64,000 nt of DNA, taken from contig JBKDAN010000052.1 in assembly GCA_046316615.1 (NCBI GenBank), positions 1 through 64,000 of the forward strand. Reading direction: 5' to 3'. Within the stretch, counting starts at the first letter, position 1, and the number at the start of each line of letters is the position of its first letter. Below the pieces are notes generated by a model. It was given only the letters and a program-made list of their open reading frames with translations. It was not told where the DNA came from and did no database searches. Both the position numbers and the translations under genes were made by a program. Of this stretch, positions 16,622-24,557 are shown one piece after another. Source of the stretch: BJHL01 sp040378885. Its GTDB lineage: Bacteria; Planctomycetota; Phycisphaerae; Phycisphaerales; UBA1924.

Positions 16622-16774
16622 GCGATTGGCGAGGATGATTGTCAAGCGAAAGAGGGGTACGCGGACGCTGGGAGGGCGATGCGGGCGACGTGTGCGGCGC
16701 AGGCGGGCGGCAGTGCGTCCGCGTAGTGCTGCAAACCACCTTGGCAGGGCACGCGCCGCGAACGCCCCAGAACG

Positions 16775-17674
16775 TCAGCGCTGGACGATGTGTTGGGCGT
16801 GCTCACCTGCGCGGGCGAGGGCATCGAGATCGACGCGAGTGGTATGGCCCGCAGCATGAATGGTGCGCACGAGGAGGGCTGTATCGATATTGCCGGGTGC
16901 GCGGCGCTGGGGCGTACTGGCGTAAGGGCAGCCGCCTAGACCAGCGACAGAACTATCGAAGCTGGTGACACCTGTATCGAGGGCGACGCGGACGCAATCG
17001 GCGGCGTGGCCGAAGGTGTCGTGCAGGTGCAGTGTGAGTGGGACTGATGTGCCCAGCTCACGCGTGTACTGGGTGAGCAAGGTGCGTGTCGTGTCGGGCG
17101 TGGCGGCGCCGATCGTGTCGCCCAGATCGATTTCGTCGACGCCCAAGGCGATGAAGCGACGGGCAACGTCGATGACGGCGGCGGGAGCGATGGAACCTTC
17201 AAACGGACACGCGATGACGCAGGAGATGTAGCCACGCACCAGCACGCGCTGCGGCAGTGCGCGAATGCGACGCATCACGGGCTCGAAGCGCTCGAGTACC
17301 TGCGCGATCGGGGCGTTCGTGTTCTTCTGGCTGAAGGTCTCACTGGCGGCGGCGAAGAGGCTGAGCTTGCCGAGTGCGGCGGGGCCGGTGAGGAATGTGA
17401 GCGCCGAGTCGAGACCCTTTTCGTTCGGCACGAGCGCAGAGAAGAGCGGACGCGGCGTGGCGAGCGGCGTGGCGGCGAGGTCGGCGAGCACGTGTGCGGC
17501 GTCGCCCAGTTGCGGCACCCACTTGGGACTGACGAAGCTGGTGACTTCGATTTCATCGACGTGCGCATCGGCGAGCAGGCGCACGAGCGTGGCCTTGTCG
17601 GAAGCGGTGATGATGGCCTTCTCGTTCTGCAGGCCATCGCGCGGGGAGACGTCGGTAATGCGGATGGTGGTCAT
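16775..17674 (-). CDS. mvaB: Hydroxymethylglutaryl-CoA lyase family protein
   Basis: 299 residues, the usual length. The HMGL-like TIM barrel is recognisable from the start: RITDVSPRDGLQNEKAII (metal-binding Asp and catalytic Arg), VDEIEVTSFVSPKWVPQLGDA, VRGYISCVIACPFEGSI, EIDLGDTIGAATPD, PLTLHLHDTFGHAADC with the two metal His, and SSVAGLGGCPYA with the active-site Cys in the glycine-rich loop. It cleaves HMG-CoA to acetyl-CoA and acetoacetate in leucine degradation; a closely related lyase activity cannot be excluded. No other leucine-degradation gene is in view. Confidence 0.9.
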   Translation of the reverse strand: MTTIRITDVSPRDGLQNEKAIITASDKATLVRLLADAHVDEIEVTSFVSPKWVPQLGDAAHVLADLAATPLATPRPLFSALVPNEKGLDSALTFLTGPAALGKLSLFAAASETFSQKNTNAPIAQVLERFEPVMRRIRALPQRVLVRGYISCVIACPFEGSIAPAAVIDVARRFIALGVDEIDLGDTIGAATPDTTRTLLTQYTRELGTSVPLTLHLHDTFGHAADCVRVALDTGVTSFDSSVAGLGGCPYASTPQRRAPGNIDTALLVRTIHAAGHTTRVDLDALARAGEHAQHIVQR

Positions 17675-17684
17675 GGCGGGGGAG

Positions 17685-17723
17685 CGTAGAGATGGTCAGC
17701 GGACGCGCCAGACGAAGATGTCG
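17685..17723. repeat. 39-bp direct repeat at the 3' end of tandem gene B
   Basis: The 39 bases starting CGTAGAGATGGTCAGCGGAC are identical to 19257-19295. They cover the last codons (DIFVWRVR), the stop codon and 11 bases beyond it. Identity past the stop codon supports a fairly recent duplication or gene conversion. Confidence 0.85.
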
Positions 17724-19216
17724 TCCGTTGATCGCGGCTGTTGCGGACTGTGGGGAAGCGGATCAACGGAACGCAAACTGCGAGCGAGCACGTGAGTCGG
17801 CGAAGCGATGAGGGAAGTGGGATAGAAGTGACGATCCGCAGGAGAAAGCAGGCGCTGGATGCCACGTTCCGCGAGCGCAATCTCAGCGATGCCGCTCTTG
17901 GTTCCAGCGTACAGCATTGTTTCGTCGGGAGAGAGCGCGAGCAGTTCGTGGGGTGAACGCGCAACGGAGATGTTCCAACGCACCTGTACCTCGCCACGGG
18001 TAAGCGCATCGAGATCAAAGGCACGCAGTTCTTCCGCTTCGCCGCCCAACCTGCGATTGCCGGTCGCCAGGACGAGCACGTTGTCACGAAGACTTATGAC
18101 TCCCGCCTGCTGGGGACTCATGTTGCCCCCCAGATCGACCATGTGCGTGCGCTGAAACTGCGACAACGCGTGCGCCCGCGTGTAAACATGGACAGGGTAC
18201 TGCTTGCCTTGGTCGACTTCGGTAAACGAAGGCAACGCAAGTACAAACCGTCGTGTGGCATCACCCTTGGTGATGAAACGGCGGGGGCTTGTATTTGCGG
18301 GGTCACCTTCGGTGGGAAGATTGTCCGCGATCACCTGCAACTTTTCCGATTGCGGGTTCCATGAGGCCAGAATGCTGCGCAACATCGCAGGAGACCACGC
18401 CTGCCACGAGGTGAAGACCGTGCCGGTCACGGGGTCGTGATCGATCGCAAGCGGAGACTCTCGATTGGCAATGGTGACTTCATCGGCGGACGGGACGCGC
18501 GCACGCATGCGTCCGGTCTTCGGATCAACGAGCGTGATCTGGTCGCGGCCAGCTTGCAGGTAGATGTCACCCGTGACAGGATTGGTTCCGATCTCGCAGA
18601 ACGTGGCACCGTCAAAATCTTTAATGAGAACGACTTCGCCCGTCGTGATGTCACAACGGTACAGGCTTTGACGAAGGGTCAAACCCCACCTCCGCCAGTC
18701 ACTCTTGTTGGGATCGAGCCTTTGGCCCAACGCAGTGGAATGCCAATCAAGATGGCGGAAGATGCCCGACGTCATGCTGAGTTTGGTAGCGACAACCCAC
18801 ACGAGCACGGTCGGGAAAAGGAACGTGAAGGCAATGGTGAGGACGCGACGGTTTGAGGACTTCCCAACGATGGGCTTTCGTTTCGCGAGATCGACACCAC
18901 ACTCTGAACACGTCGGGAGTGTGCCGCCATCGTGGGTAACGCAGTAGTTGCAGGCGGGGCAATAGCGCTTGCCAACTTCACGCGGCGTGCGCACGACGGC
19001 GAACATGCGTAAACATGCGATGATTGCCAGCGGGAGGCAGATCACGCCCAGCCAGACATGCAGCGACTGATCAAGCAAGATCCCAAAGTGGAACGTGACT
19101 TCCCTGGTCAAAGCAAAGATTGCTTTGCCATCACTAGAAAAGACGGCCCCGGCGAGGTCAGGATCACCCGGGAGGGAGAAGACGCGCTCTGGAAAGATGC
19201 TCACCCCTGCGTACAT
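17696..19216 (-). CDS. Membrane zinc-ribbon / propeller protein, tandem copy B
   Basis: 506 residues. N-terminal region: SLPGDPDLAGAVFSSDGKAIF (one propeller-like blade), a hydrophobic helix LHVWLGVICLPLAIIACLRM, then a zinc ribbon YCPACNYCVTHDGG...CSECGVDL with CxxC..CxxC, and a second helix LTIAFTFLFPTVLVWVVAT. The remaining 330 residues look like a WD/YVTN-type beta-propeller (NPVTGDIYLQAGRDQITLVD, LSPDETMLYAGT). The function is unknown. The gene at 19268-20782 encodes a full-length paralogue in the same order, and 39 identical bases span both gene ends, so this is a tandem duplication. ATG 19216 is the only in-frame ATG before upstream sequence; the flanking text coding HPYPLA is conserved in both copies. 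Confidence 0.8.
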   Translation of the reverse strand: MYAGVSIFPERVFSLPGDPDLAGAVFSSDGKAIFALTREVTFHFGILLDQSLHVWLGVICLPLAIIACLRMFAVVRTPREVGKRYCPACNYCVTHDGGTLPTCSECGVDLAKRKPIVGKSSNRRVLTIAFTFLFPTVLVWVVATKLSMTSGIFRHLDWHSTALGQRLDPNKSDWRRWGLTLRQSLYRCDITTGEVVLIKDFDGATFCEIGTNPVTGDIYLQAGRDQITLVDPKTGRMRARVPSADEVTIANRESPLAIDHDPVTGTVFTSWQAWSPAMLRSILASWNPQSEKLQVIADNLPTEGDPANTSPRRFITKGDATRRFVLALPSFTEVDQGKQYPVHVYTRAHALSQFQRTHMVDLGGNMSPQQAGVISLRDNVLVLATGNRRLGGEAEELRAFDLDALTRGEVQVRWNISVARSPHELLALSPDETMLYAGTKSGIAEIALAERGIQRLLSPADRHFYPTSLIASPTHVLARSLRSVDPLPHSPQQPRSTDDIFVWRVR

Positions 19217-19256
19217 GGCAAGAGGGTACGGATGCGGGCCTGAGACGCGTGGGGAA

Positions 19257-19295
19257 CGTAGAGATGGTCAGCGGACGCGCCAGACGAAGATGTCG
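19257..19295. repeat. 39-bp direct repeat at the 3' end of tandem gene A
   Basis: Second copy of the repeat at 17685-17723, again covering the last codons and the stop of the paralogous gene. Upstream flanks of the two start codons are also nearly identical (TCACCCCTGCGTACATGGC). Confidence 0.85.
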
Positions 19296-20782
19296 CTGGT
19301 GAAGTTTGAGTGTTGGCCTCGCGCGTTGGGCGGACCGACGGGGCGGGAAGATTCGACGAGGACGTGCGTGCTGGAAGCCGCGATGGTGCGTGGTTGAAAG
19401 TGAGCATCACCCGGAGCGAGCAGACGCTGCATGCCGCGCTGGGCGATGTCGATCTCGGCGATGCCGCCGGTGGTATTGGCGTACATGGTGGATTCGTCGG
19501 GCGTGAGGGCGAGCATCGAGCCCGTTGGTTCAGCGAGACCGATGGTCCAGCGGCGGACCATTTCGCCGCGTTGCAGCGCGTCGAGATCGAAGGCGATGAG
19601 ATCGGAGCGACGCTCCTGAGGAGCGGTTGTTGTGAGGATGAGGGCGTTCTCGCGCAGACTAATGAGGTTGGGTTGTTCGGGGTTGAAGTCCGGGCCGAGG
19701 TTGATGGAATGCGTGCGCTGGTAGGTCTTGCCGTCCTGAGCGGGCGCGTAGACGTGGAGGAGATACGACTTGCTCTGGAAGATCTCGGAGAATGACGGCA
19801 CGGCGAAGACGAAGCGCCGGTTGGCGTCGCCTTTCGTAATGAAGGTGCGTTCGTAGGTGTTGGTTGGTGCGCCGTCGGCGGGGTCATTGCGCGCGAGATT
19901 GACGGCATTGCGATCGGTGAGTCGCCAGGAGGCGAAGACGGAATAACCGGCGGTGGGGTCCCAGCGTTGCCACTCCGTGAAAACGGTCTGGCCATCGGGG
20001 CTCACGTCGAGTAGCATGTGGCTTTCGAGCGAGGAGTGGTCGAGGTAATGCAGGTCGAGGCGGCGGCGGATGTCGCCCGTAACGGGGTCGATGAGGGTGA
20101 TGTGGTTGTTATCCGCCTCGAGCGCTATGTCGCCCGTGATGGGGTGAACCGAGATCTGGCGGAAGGTTGCACCGGACAAGTGCTCCATGCGATCGATGCG
20201 GCCGGTGGCGATGTCGGCGCGGTAGATGATTTGGCTGAAGTCCTGTCCCCAGCGCCAGTGGAGGGTTGTGCTGTGCGCCTTTAGGAATTCGCCGATGGTG
20301 ATGGAGTGCCAGTTAAAGTGTCTGAAGATGCCGAAGAAGAAGACGGCGAGCAGGGCGAGGCTGTAGACGAAGATGGGCGGCGCAATCAGCGTGGCGAAAC
20401 TGGTGAGCACGCGGCGGCGCACGGTCTTGCCGAGCACAGGCACGCGCTTGGCGAGGTCTTGGCCGCACTCGGAGCAGGTGGTCAGGGTGCCTGTGTCGTG
20501 GGTCACGCAGTAGTTGCACTTGGGGCAGTAGCGTTTGCCGGGATCGCGCGGTCGGCGGAACGCTTTGGTGGCGCGAATGACGCCCCACAGGAAGAACGGG
20601 ATGCAGAGGCAGGCAAGCCAGATGGCGAGCGTGGCATCAAGAAACTCGCCGATGTGGAAGGAGTCGAAGTGGGCGAGGATGTAGACGCTCGCGCCATCGA
20701 GCGAGAAGGCGGCGCTGGAGACATCGGGATCACCCGGAAGAGAAAAGACGTGCTCTGGAAGTAGTTTCACCCCTGCGTACAT
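19268..20782 (-). CDS. Membrane zinc-ribbon / propeller protein, tandem copy A
   Basis: 504 residues from ATG 20782 (MYAGVKLLPEHVFSLPGDPD), chosen to match the paralogue at 17696-19216; a TTG 13 codons upstream is the alternative. The architecture is the same: start blade, membrane helix LACLCIPFFLWGVI, zinc ribbon YCPKCNYCVTHDTG...CSECGQDL, second helix LLAVFFFGIF, then a propeller (HPITGDIALEADNNHITLID, LTPDESTMYANT). The cytoplasmic or periplasmic side of each domain is not clear. The 51-bp gap to copy B suggests co-transcription. I know of no assigned function for this domain set. Confidence 0.8.
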   Translation of the reverse strand: MYAGVKLLPEHVFSLPGDPDVSSAAFSLDGASVYILAHFDSFHIGEFLDATLAIWLACLCIPFFLWGVIRATKAFRRPRDPGKRYCPKCNYCVTHDTGTLTTCSECGQDLAKRVPVLGKTVRRRVLTSFATLIAPPIFVYSLALLAVFFFGIFRHFNWHSITIGEFLKAHSTTLHWRWGQDFSQIIYRADIATGRIDRMEHLSGATFRQISVHPITGDIALEADNNHITLIDPVTGDIRRRLDLHYLDHSSLESHMLLDVSPDGQTVFTEWQRWDPTAGYSVFASWRLTDRNAVNLARNDPADGAPTNTYERTFITKGDANRRFVFAVPSFSEIFQSKSYLLHVYAPAQDGKTYQRTHSINLGPDFNPEQPNLISLRENALILTTTAPQERRSDLIAFDLDALQRGEMVRRWTIGLAEPTGSMLALTPDESTMYANTTGGIAEIDIAQRGMQRLLAPGDAHFQPRTIAASSTHVLVESSRPVGPPNARGQHSNFTSDIFVWRVR

Positions 20783-21006
20783 GGCGAGAGGGTACGGATG
20801 TGTGCGGGGACGCTCTGACAATTTGGCAGGGGCGGGGCTGGGTGGCGATGGGTGGCGCGGCGGGAGGAGGGCACCAAGGGGCGCATTGGCAACGATTTAC
20901 GGGCGCGGCGTGACGGTTTGGCGGTCTGGGGCCAGTTGTTCACACGTTTCCCCTTCCTTTGGTCGATATTGGCTGTCGACGAAGTTGCTGTGCGCCCGGC
21001 ACGGCA

Positions 21007-21050
21007 GTTGCAACGTATCGTGCAACGGTCTTTGACGGGCAACATCAAAG
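21007..21050. promoter_or_regulatory. Two small inverted repeats in the clpP leader
   Basis: GTTGCA (21007-21012) pairs with TGCAAC (21021-21026), and CTTTGA (21030-21035) pairs with TCAAAG (21045-21050), both within 90 bp of the clpP start. This is not the CIRCE heat-shock element. A regulatory role is only inferred from position. Confidence 0.3.
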
Positions 21051-21094
21051 GTCTGCGGCGCGTGCAGCGTCGCTGACTTTCACGGAGTGTGAAC

Positions 21095-21670
21095 ATGGCC
21101 TCAGCAGGCGTTTCCTATCAGCGCACACGCGAGATGACCATCGATGAACTGCTGCTCGAGAATCGGGTGGTGTTTCTGATCGGTGAGATCAATCAGGCGT
21201 CGGCGGCGCGCGTCATGATGCAGATGCTGTACCTCGAGAACACCGGGCGCGGCAAGGACATCAACTTCTACATCAACAGTCCCGGCGGCGCGGTGGACGA
21301 CACGCTCGCGCTGTTTGACACCATGCGGTTCATGACCAGCCCGGTCAACACGTACTGCATCGGCCGCGCGTATAGCGGCGGCGCAGTGCTGATGGCCGCG
21401 GGCCAGAAGGGCAAGCGCTTCATGCTGCCGCACGCGAAGGTGATGATCCACCAGCCTTATGGCGGCATCACGGGTCAGGCGGAAGACATTCGCATTCAGG
21501 CCGAGCAGATCATCAAGATGAAGCGCGAGCTGAACAAGATTCTCTCGGAATGCACGGGCCGCAGCGTGGATGAGATTCAGCGCGACGGCGAGCGCGACAA
21601 GTACTTCAGCGCGGAAGAAGCTGTGGCGTATGGCCTCGCGGATGAAGTGTTGAAGACGCCGGTGAAGTGA
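21095..21670 (+). CDS. clpP: ATP-dependent Clp protease proteolytic subunit, copy 1
   Basis: 191 residues from ATG 21095; GGAG lies 7 bases upstream, while the in-frame GTG at 21089 is too close to it. ClpP forms the barrel-shaped serine protease that works with ClpX or ClpA. The fold landmarks are INFYINSPGGAVDDTLALF, the nucleophile region CIGRAYSGGAVLMAAG (family usual GQAASMGAxLL), and the His in AKVMIHQPYGG; the Asp is probably in ERDKYFSAEEA. The YSGG around the serine departs from the consensus. A second clpP with a standard motif follows 150 bp downstream, so the two may form a mixed heptamer complex. Confidence 0.93.
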   Translation: MASAGVSYQRTREMTIDELLLENRVVFLIGEINQASAARVMMQMLYLENTGRGKDINFYINSPGGAVDDTLALFDTMRFMTSPVNTYCIGRAYSGGAVLMAAGQKGKRFMLPHAKVMIHQPYGGITGQAEDIRIQAEQIIKMKRELNKILSECTGRSVDEIQRDGERDKYFSAEEAVAYGLADEVLKTPVK

Positions 21671-21680
21671 AGTAGAAGGC

Positions 21681-21708
21681 ACTAGGGACTAGGCATTAGG
21701 CACTGGTG
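21681..21708. repeat. Heptad array (ACTAGGG-type), left arm
   Basis: Four contiguous 7-mers: ACTAGGG, ACTAGGC, ATTAGGC, ACTGGTG. An inverted array of the same heptads lies at 21783-21810, so the pair can fold into a large imperfect stem around about 75 bases. Confidence 0.7.
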
Positions 21709-21782
21709 CAAGGCAAAGACAACCACTCGCACAACGAAGCAAGGAGATTGGCACAAAGGACGCAGAAACGGAACGGCATTGA

Positions 21783-21810
21783 CCCTGATGCCTAGTCCCC
21801 AGTCCCGAGT
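21783..21810. repeat. Heptad array, right inverted arm
   Basis: Read on the minus strand it is ACTCGGG, ACTGGGG, ACTAGGC, ATCAGGG, the same 7-base family as at 21681-21708 but in opposite orientation. It ends 10 bases before the second clpP start codon and so lies where a ribosome-binding site would be expected. Confidence 0.7.
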
Positions 21811-21820
21811 GCCTTTTCAT

Positions 21821-22450
21821 ATGAGCGGCTACCTCGTCCCCATCGTCATCGAAAAGACTTCCCGCGGCGAGCGTTCGTACGACATTTACTCGCGCTTGCT
21901 CAAGGATCGCATCATTTTCCTGGGCGGCCCTGTCAATGACGACATCGCCAATCTGATCGTCGCGCAGATGTTGTTTCTCGCGAACGAAGACCCCAAGCAG
22001 GACATTCACCTCTATGTGAACAGCCCGGGCGGCTCGGTGAGCGCGGGGCTGGGCATCATCGACACCATGCGCTTCATCAACTGTGATGTCGCGACGTACA
22101 TCATCGGCCAGGCGGCCAGCATGGGCAGCCTCATCAGCGTGAGCGGCACCAAGGGCAAGCGTTTCAGCCTGCAGAACGCCCGCAACCTCATGCACCAGCC
22201 GCTGCTGGGCGGCGTGATGGAAGGTCAGGCGACCGACATCGAGATCGAAGCACGCGAAATGCTGCGTATTCGTGAGCGTCTGTACAGCATCTACAGCGAA
22301 GCCACCGGGCAGACCGTGGAAAGGATCGCTCGCGACTGCGACCGCAACAAGTGGCTGGACGAAAAGGAAATGCTCGAGTACGGGCTGATTGACAGCGTGC
22401 TGGATCGCATGCCGATGAACACTCGTAAGAGCAAGAGTGATGATGAGTAA
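21821..22450 (+). CDS. clpP: ATP-dependent Clp protease proteolytic subunit, copy 2
   Basis: 209 residues from ATG 21821 (MSGYLVPIVIEKTSRGERSYD), which matches the family N-terminus; the frame is open 14 codons further but that part is the heptad repeat. The catalytic set is standard: IHLYVNSPGGSV, IIGQAASMGSLI (Ser), NARNLMHQPLLGG (His) and RDCDRNKWLDEKEMLEYGLID (Asp). No clpX follows. A strong rho-independent terminator lies 45 bp downstream, so the clpP pair ends its own transcript. Confidence 0.96.
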   Translation: MSGYLVPIVIEKTSRGERSYDIYSRLLKDRIIFLGGPVNDDIANLIVAQMLFLANEDPKQDIHLYVNSPGGSVSAGLGIIDTMRFINCDVATYIIGQAASMGSLISVSGTKGKRFSLQNARNLMHQPLLGGVMEGQATDIEIEAREMLRIRERLYSIYSEATGQTVERIARDCDRNKWLDEKEMLEYGLIDSVLDRMPMNTRKSKSDDE

Positions 22451-22494
22451 GTGACAGCGGCTCAACACGAGCAACTGCAACACGATTGACGAGA

Positions 22495-22519
22495 ACCGCC
22501 GAGTGATCGGCGGTTTTTT
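22495..22519 (+). terminator. Rho-independent terminator after the clpP pair
   Basis: Stem ACCGCCG/CGGCGGT around AGTGAT, followed by six T. It lies 45 bp after the clpP stop and before the minus-strand pseudouridine synthase gene. Confidence 0.9.
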
Positions 22520-22570
22520 GCTTGAGTACGGCGACACATGCGGCGCAGAAGAAGACGTGAAGCCGCAGGA

Positions 22571-23242
22571 TTAGAAGTCCGGTGGGCAACTGAAGTGCAC
22601 TGGCGTGTTGGTGACGGGGTGAGTAAACGAGAGCTCCGCGGCGTGCAGCAGCATGCGGGGGGCGAGCGCGGCGTCGCCATAGAGCGGGTCGCCCACGATG
22701 GGCGCGTGCAAGCCGCTGGCGCAGTGCACGCGGAGTTGGTGAGTACGGCCTGTGACAGGGATGAGACGCAGACGCGTGCGATGTGCGTCACGAGAGAGGA
22801 CTGTGAAGCGCGTGGTGGAGGGCTTGCCGTGCGTGAAGTCGACGATCTGGCGGGGGCGGTTGTCGATGTCGGTGCGGATGGGGAGTGCCACTTCGCCTTC
22901 GTCGCGGGTGATCACTCCGGCGACGACTGCGATGTAGGCCTTGCTGGTCAGGCGCTGTTCAAACTGGCGTGAGAGTTCGCGCTGCGCGTGGGGCGTGAGA
23001 CCCAGGACCAGCAAACCACTGGTATCCATGTCGAGGCGATGGACGATGAGCGGGCCGGAAGCTGTGGGGAAGCACTCGTGGGCGCGCGATGCCACGCAGT
23101 CTTGGTTGGCGGGGCCTTTGCCGGGCACACTGAGGAGGCGAGGCGGCTTGTTGATGACAGCGAGATGCTCGTCGGCGAAGACGATGTCGAGGCGCGGGCC
23201 GGGGGGTGGGCCGGGGGGCGAGTTGGTGAGAGGAGCGGTCAT
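22571..23242 (-). CDS. RluA-family RNA pseudouridine synthase
   Basis: 223 residues from ATG 23242 (MTAPLTNSPPGPPPGPRLD). The catalytic motif LIVHRLDMDTSGLLVLGL carries the conserved Asp; other landmarks are FADEHLAVINKPPRLLSVPG, RLTSKAYIAVVAG and IPVTGRTHQLRVHCASGLHAPIVGD. It isomerises uridine to pseudouridine in rRNA or tRNA; the exact target cannot be told. No S4 domain is present in front, so it is the short single-domain form (RluA/TruC-like). The frame runs 66 codons further upstream without similarity to the family. Confidence 0.9.
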   Translation of the reverse strand: MTAPLTNSPPGPPPGPRLDIVFADEHLAVINKPPRLLSVPGKGPANQDCVASRAHECFPTASGPLIVHRLDMDTSGLLVLGLTPHAQRELSRQFEQRLTSKAYIAVVAGVITRDEGEVALPIRTDIDNRPRQIVDFTHGKPSTTRFTVLSRDAHRTRLRLIPVTGRTHQLRVHCASGLHAPIVGDPLYGDAALAPRMLLHAAELSFTHPVTNTPVHFSCPPDF

Positions 23243-23408
23243 GCGGCGGGGGACACTGGAAACGCAGCGTACGGATGATGCGGAACTTCGAGGGAAATCT
23301 GGTGATTTTGGTGGCAAGGCTGTGAATCGGTGGCATGTTTGGATCGTCCGGTCATGCGGCGCTGGCCGCAGCACGGGCTGAGATGGAACGTCCGGAAAGG
23401 TGGCAGTT

Positions 23409-24407
23409 ATGCGTGGTTGCGTGGGTGGTTTGCGTGGCATGGGCAGTGTGATGGCGGCGGGTGCGGTGCTGGCGTGCGGCGGTGTGGCGCGCGCCGATGA
23501 CTCGGCGCTTTATCAGTTCAACTTTGTGCCTAGCCAGAGCGGGCTGAGCGCAACTGCCAGCAACTCGCTGAGCGCGAGCGGCACGCTGATTGGCAACTAC
23601 GACGCGGTGAACAACCCGACGGGCACACGGACCAAGCCCGGGCTCTTTGGCACATTTGGCGCGACGGAAAATGTCGCGGTGAACGTGAACAACCTGGGCG
23701 TGAGTTTGTCGGGACCGATCAACACCGACACGACGGGCAGCTTCGGGCTGACGGTGGACACGACGAACGGCACGATCAGCATGAGTGGTTATTCGGCCAA
23801 CTTTCTGGGCAACGGGCCGGCGAGTCTGCCTGTGAATCTGAACTTGAGCACGGAGACGTTTCGCACGCGAAACCCGACGTTTTTGTATCCGGGGCTGCCC
23901 ATCAGTCTGCCGATCGGCAATGCAACGATCTCGACGTTCAACGTGACGCAGGTGGGCGCAAGCATCGGAACACTCACGCCCACGGGTGCGAACACGTTCA
24001 GCTTTGTGGTCACGCCTCTGGTGAACCTTGATCTTGCACTGAGCGTGCTGGGTAATGACTTTGCGGTGCCTGGGCAGGCTCCGCTGCCGTTTGCGTTGAC
24101 GGGGACTCTGACGCTGAACGGCAATAGCGCGACGATCAGCGGTGTGACGCCCATTGACATTGCACAGAGCACGCAGCCGAATCAGGCGTTGCCTGAGTTT
24201 CCGCTCGCGCTGCCGACGACGAGTGACCCGGCGAATGTGCTGCTGAACTTGACGCTGTCGGATCTGGGGATTGGCTTTAGCGGCACGGCGAACACGTTCG
24301 CGACGGGCGTGCTTGTGCCTTCACCCGGTGCAGTGAGTGTTGCAGTGATGGCGGCGAGCGCGATGGGCATGCGTCGGCGGCGAGAAGTGCGCGAAGTGAA
24401 AAAGTGA
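23409..24407 (+). CDS. Secreted PEP-CTERM-like protein
   Basis: 332 residues from ATG 23409, with ribosome-binding site GAAAGG 8 bases upstream. The N-terminus MRGCVGGLRGMGSVMAAGAV and ACGGVARA form a signal peptide. The body is rich in Ser, Thr, Asn and Gly with short beta-type repeats and no enzyme motif. The C-terminus VPSPGAVSVAVMAASAMGMR followed by RRR has the VPxPG-hydrophobic-basic order of PEP-CTERM sorting tails, so it is likely processed by an exosortase and displayed at the surface; no exosortase is in the window. The gene precedes the secreted GH13 enzyme by 150 bp. Confidence 0.75.
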   Translation: MRGCVGGLRGMGSVMAAGAVLACGGVARADDSALYQFNFVPSQSGLSATASNSLSASGTLIGNYDAVNNPTGTRTKPGLFGTFGATENVAVNVNNLGVSLSGPINTDTTGSFGLTVDTTNGTISMSGYSANFLGNGPASLPVNLNLSTETFRTRNPTFLYPGLPISLPIGNATISTFNVTQVGASIGTLTPTGANTFSFVVTPLVNLDLALSVLGNDFAVPGQAPLPFALTGTLTLNGNSATISGVTPIDIAQSTQPNQALPEFPLALPTTSDPANVLLNLTLSDLGIGFSGTANTFATGVLVPSPGAVSVAVMAASAMGMRRRREVREVKK

Positions 24408-24494
24408 ACAGGCCGAGCGCGGTGTTTGTGTATCGCGTACACCAAAATTGGTTGCGCGTCCCATAGAAAAGGTGAAAATTCAGCGATAACGGGC

Positions 24495-24524
24495 TTGCGT
24501 GAGACGTGGGCGCGCGTTTATGTT
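24495..24524 (+). promoter_or_regulatory. Sigma70-like promoter for the GH13 gene
   Basis: TTGCGT (24495-24500), an 18-base spacer, then TATGTT (24519-24524), 33 bases before the start codon. The same two hexamers with a 17-base spacer precede the secreted protein gene at 34354. Confidence 0.5.
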
Positions 24525-24557
24525 GGTGTGCATCTCTGACTTTCTGGAGGTGTACGC

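Noticed and set aside
20930..21094. CIRCE (HrcA) heat-shock operator before clpP
   Set aside because: The inverted repeats do not match TTAGCACTC-N9-GAGTGCTAA.
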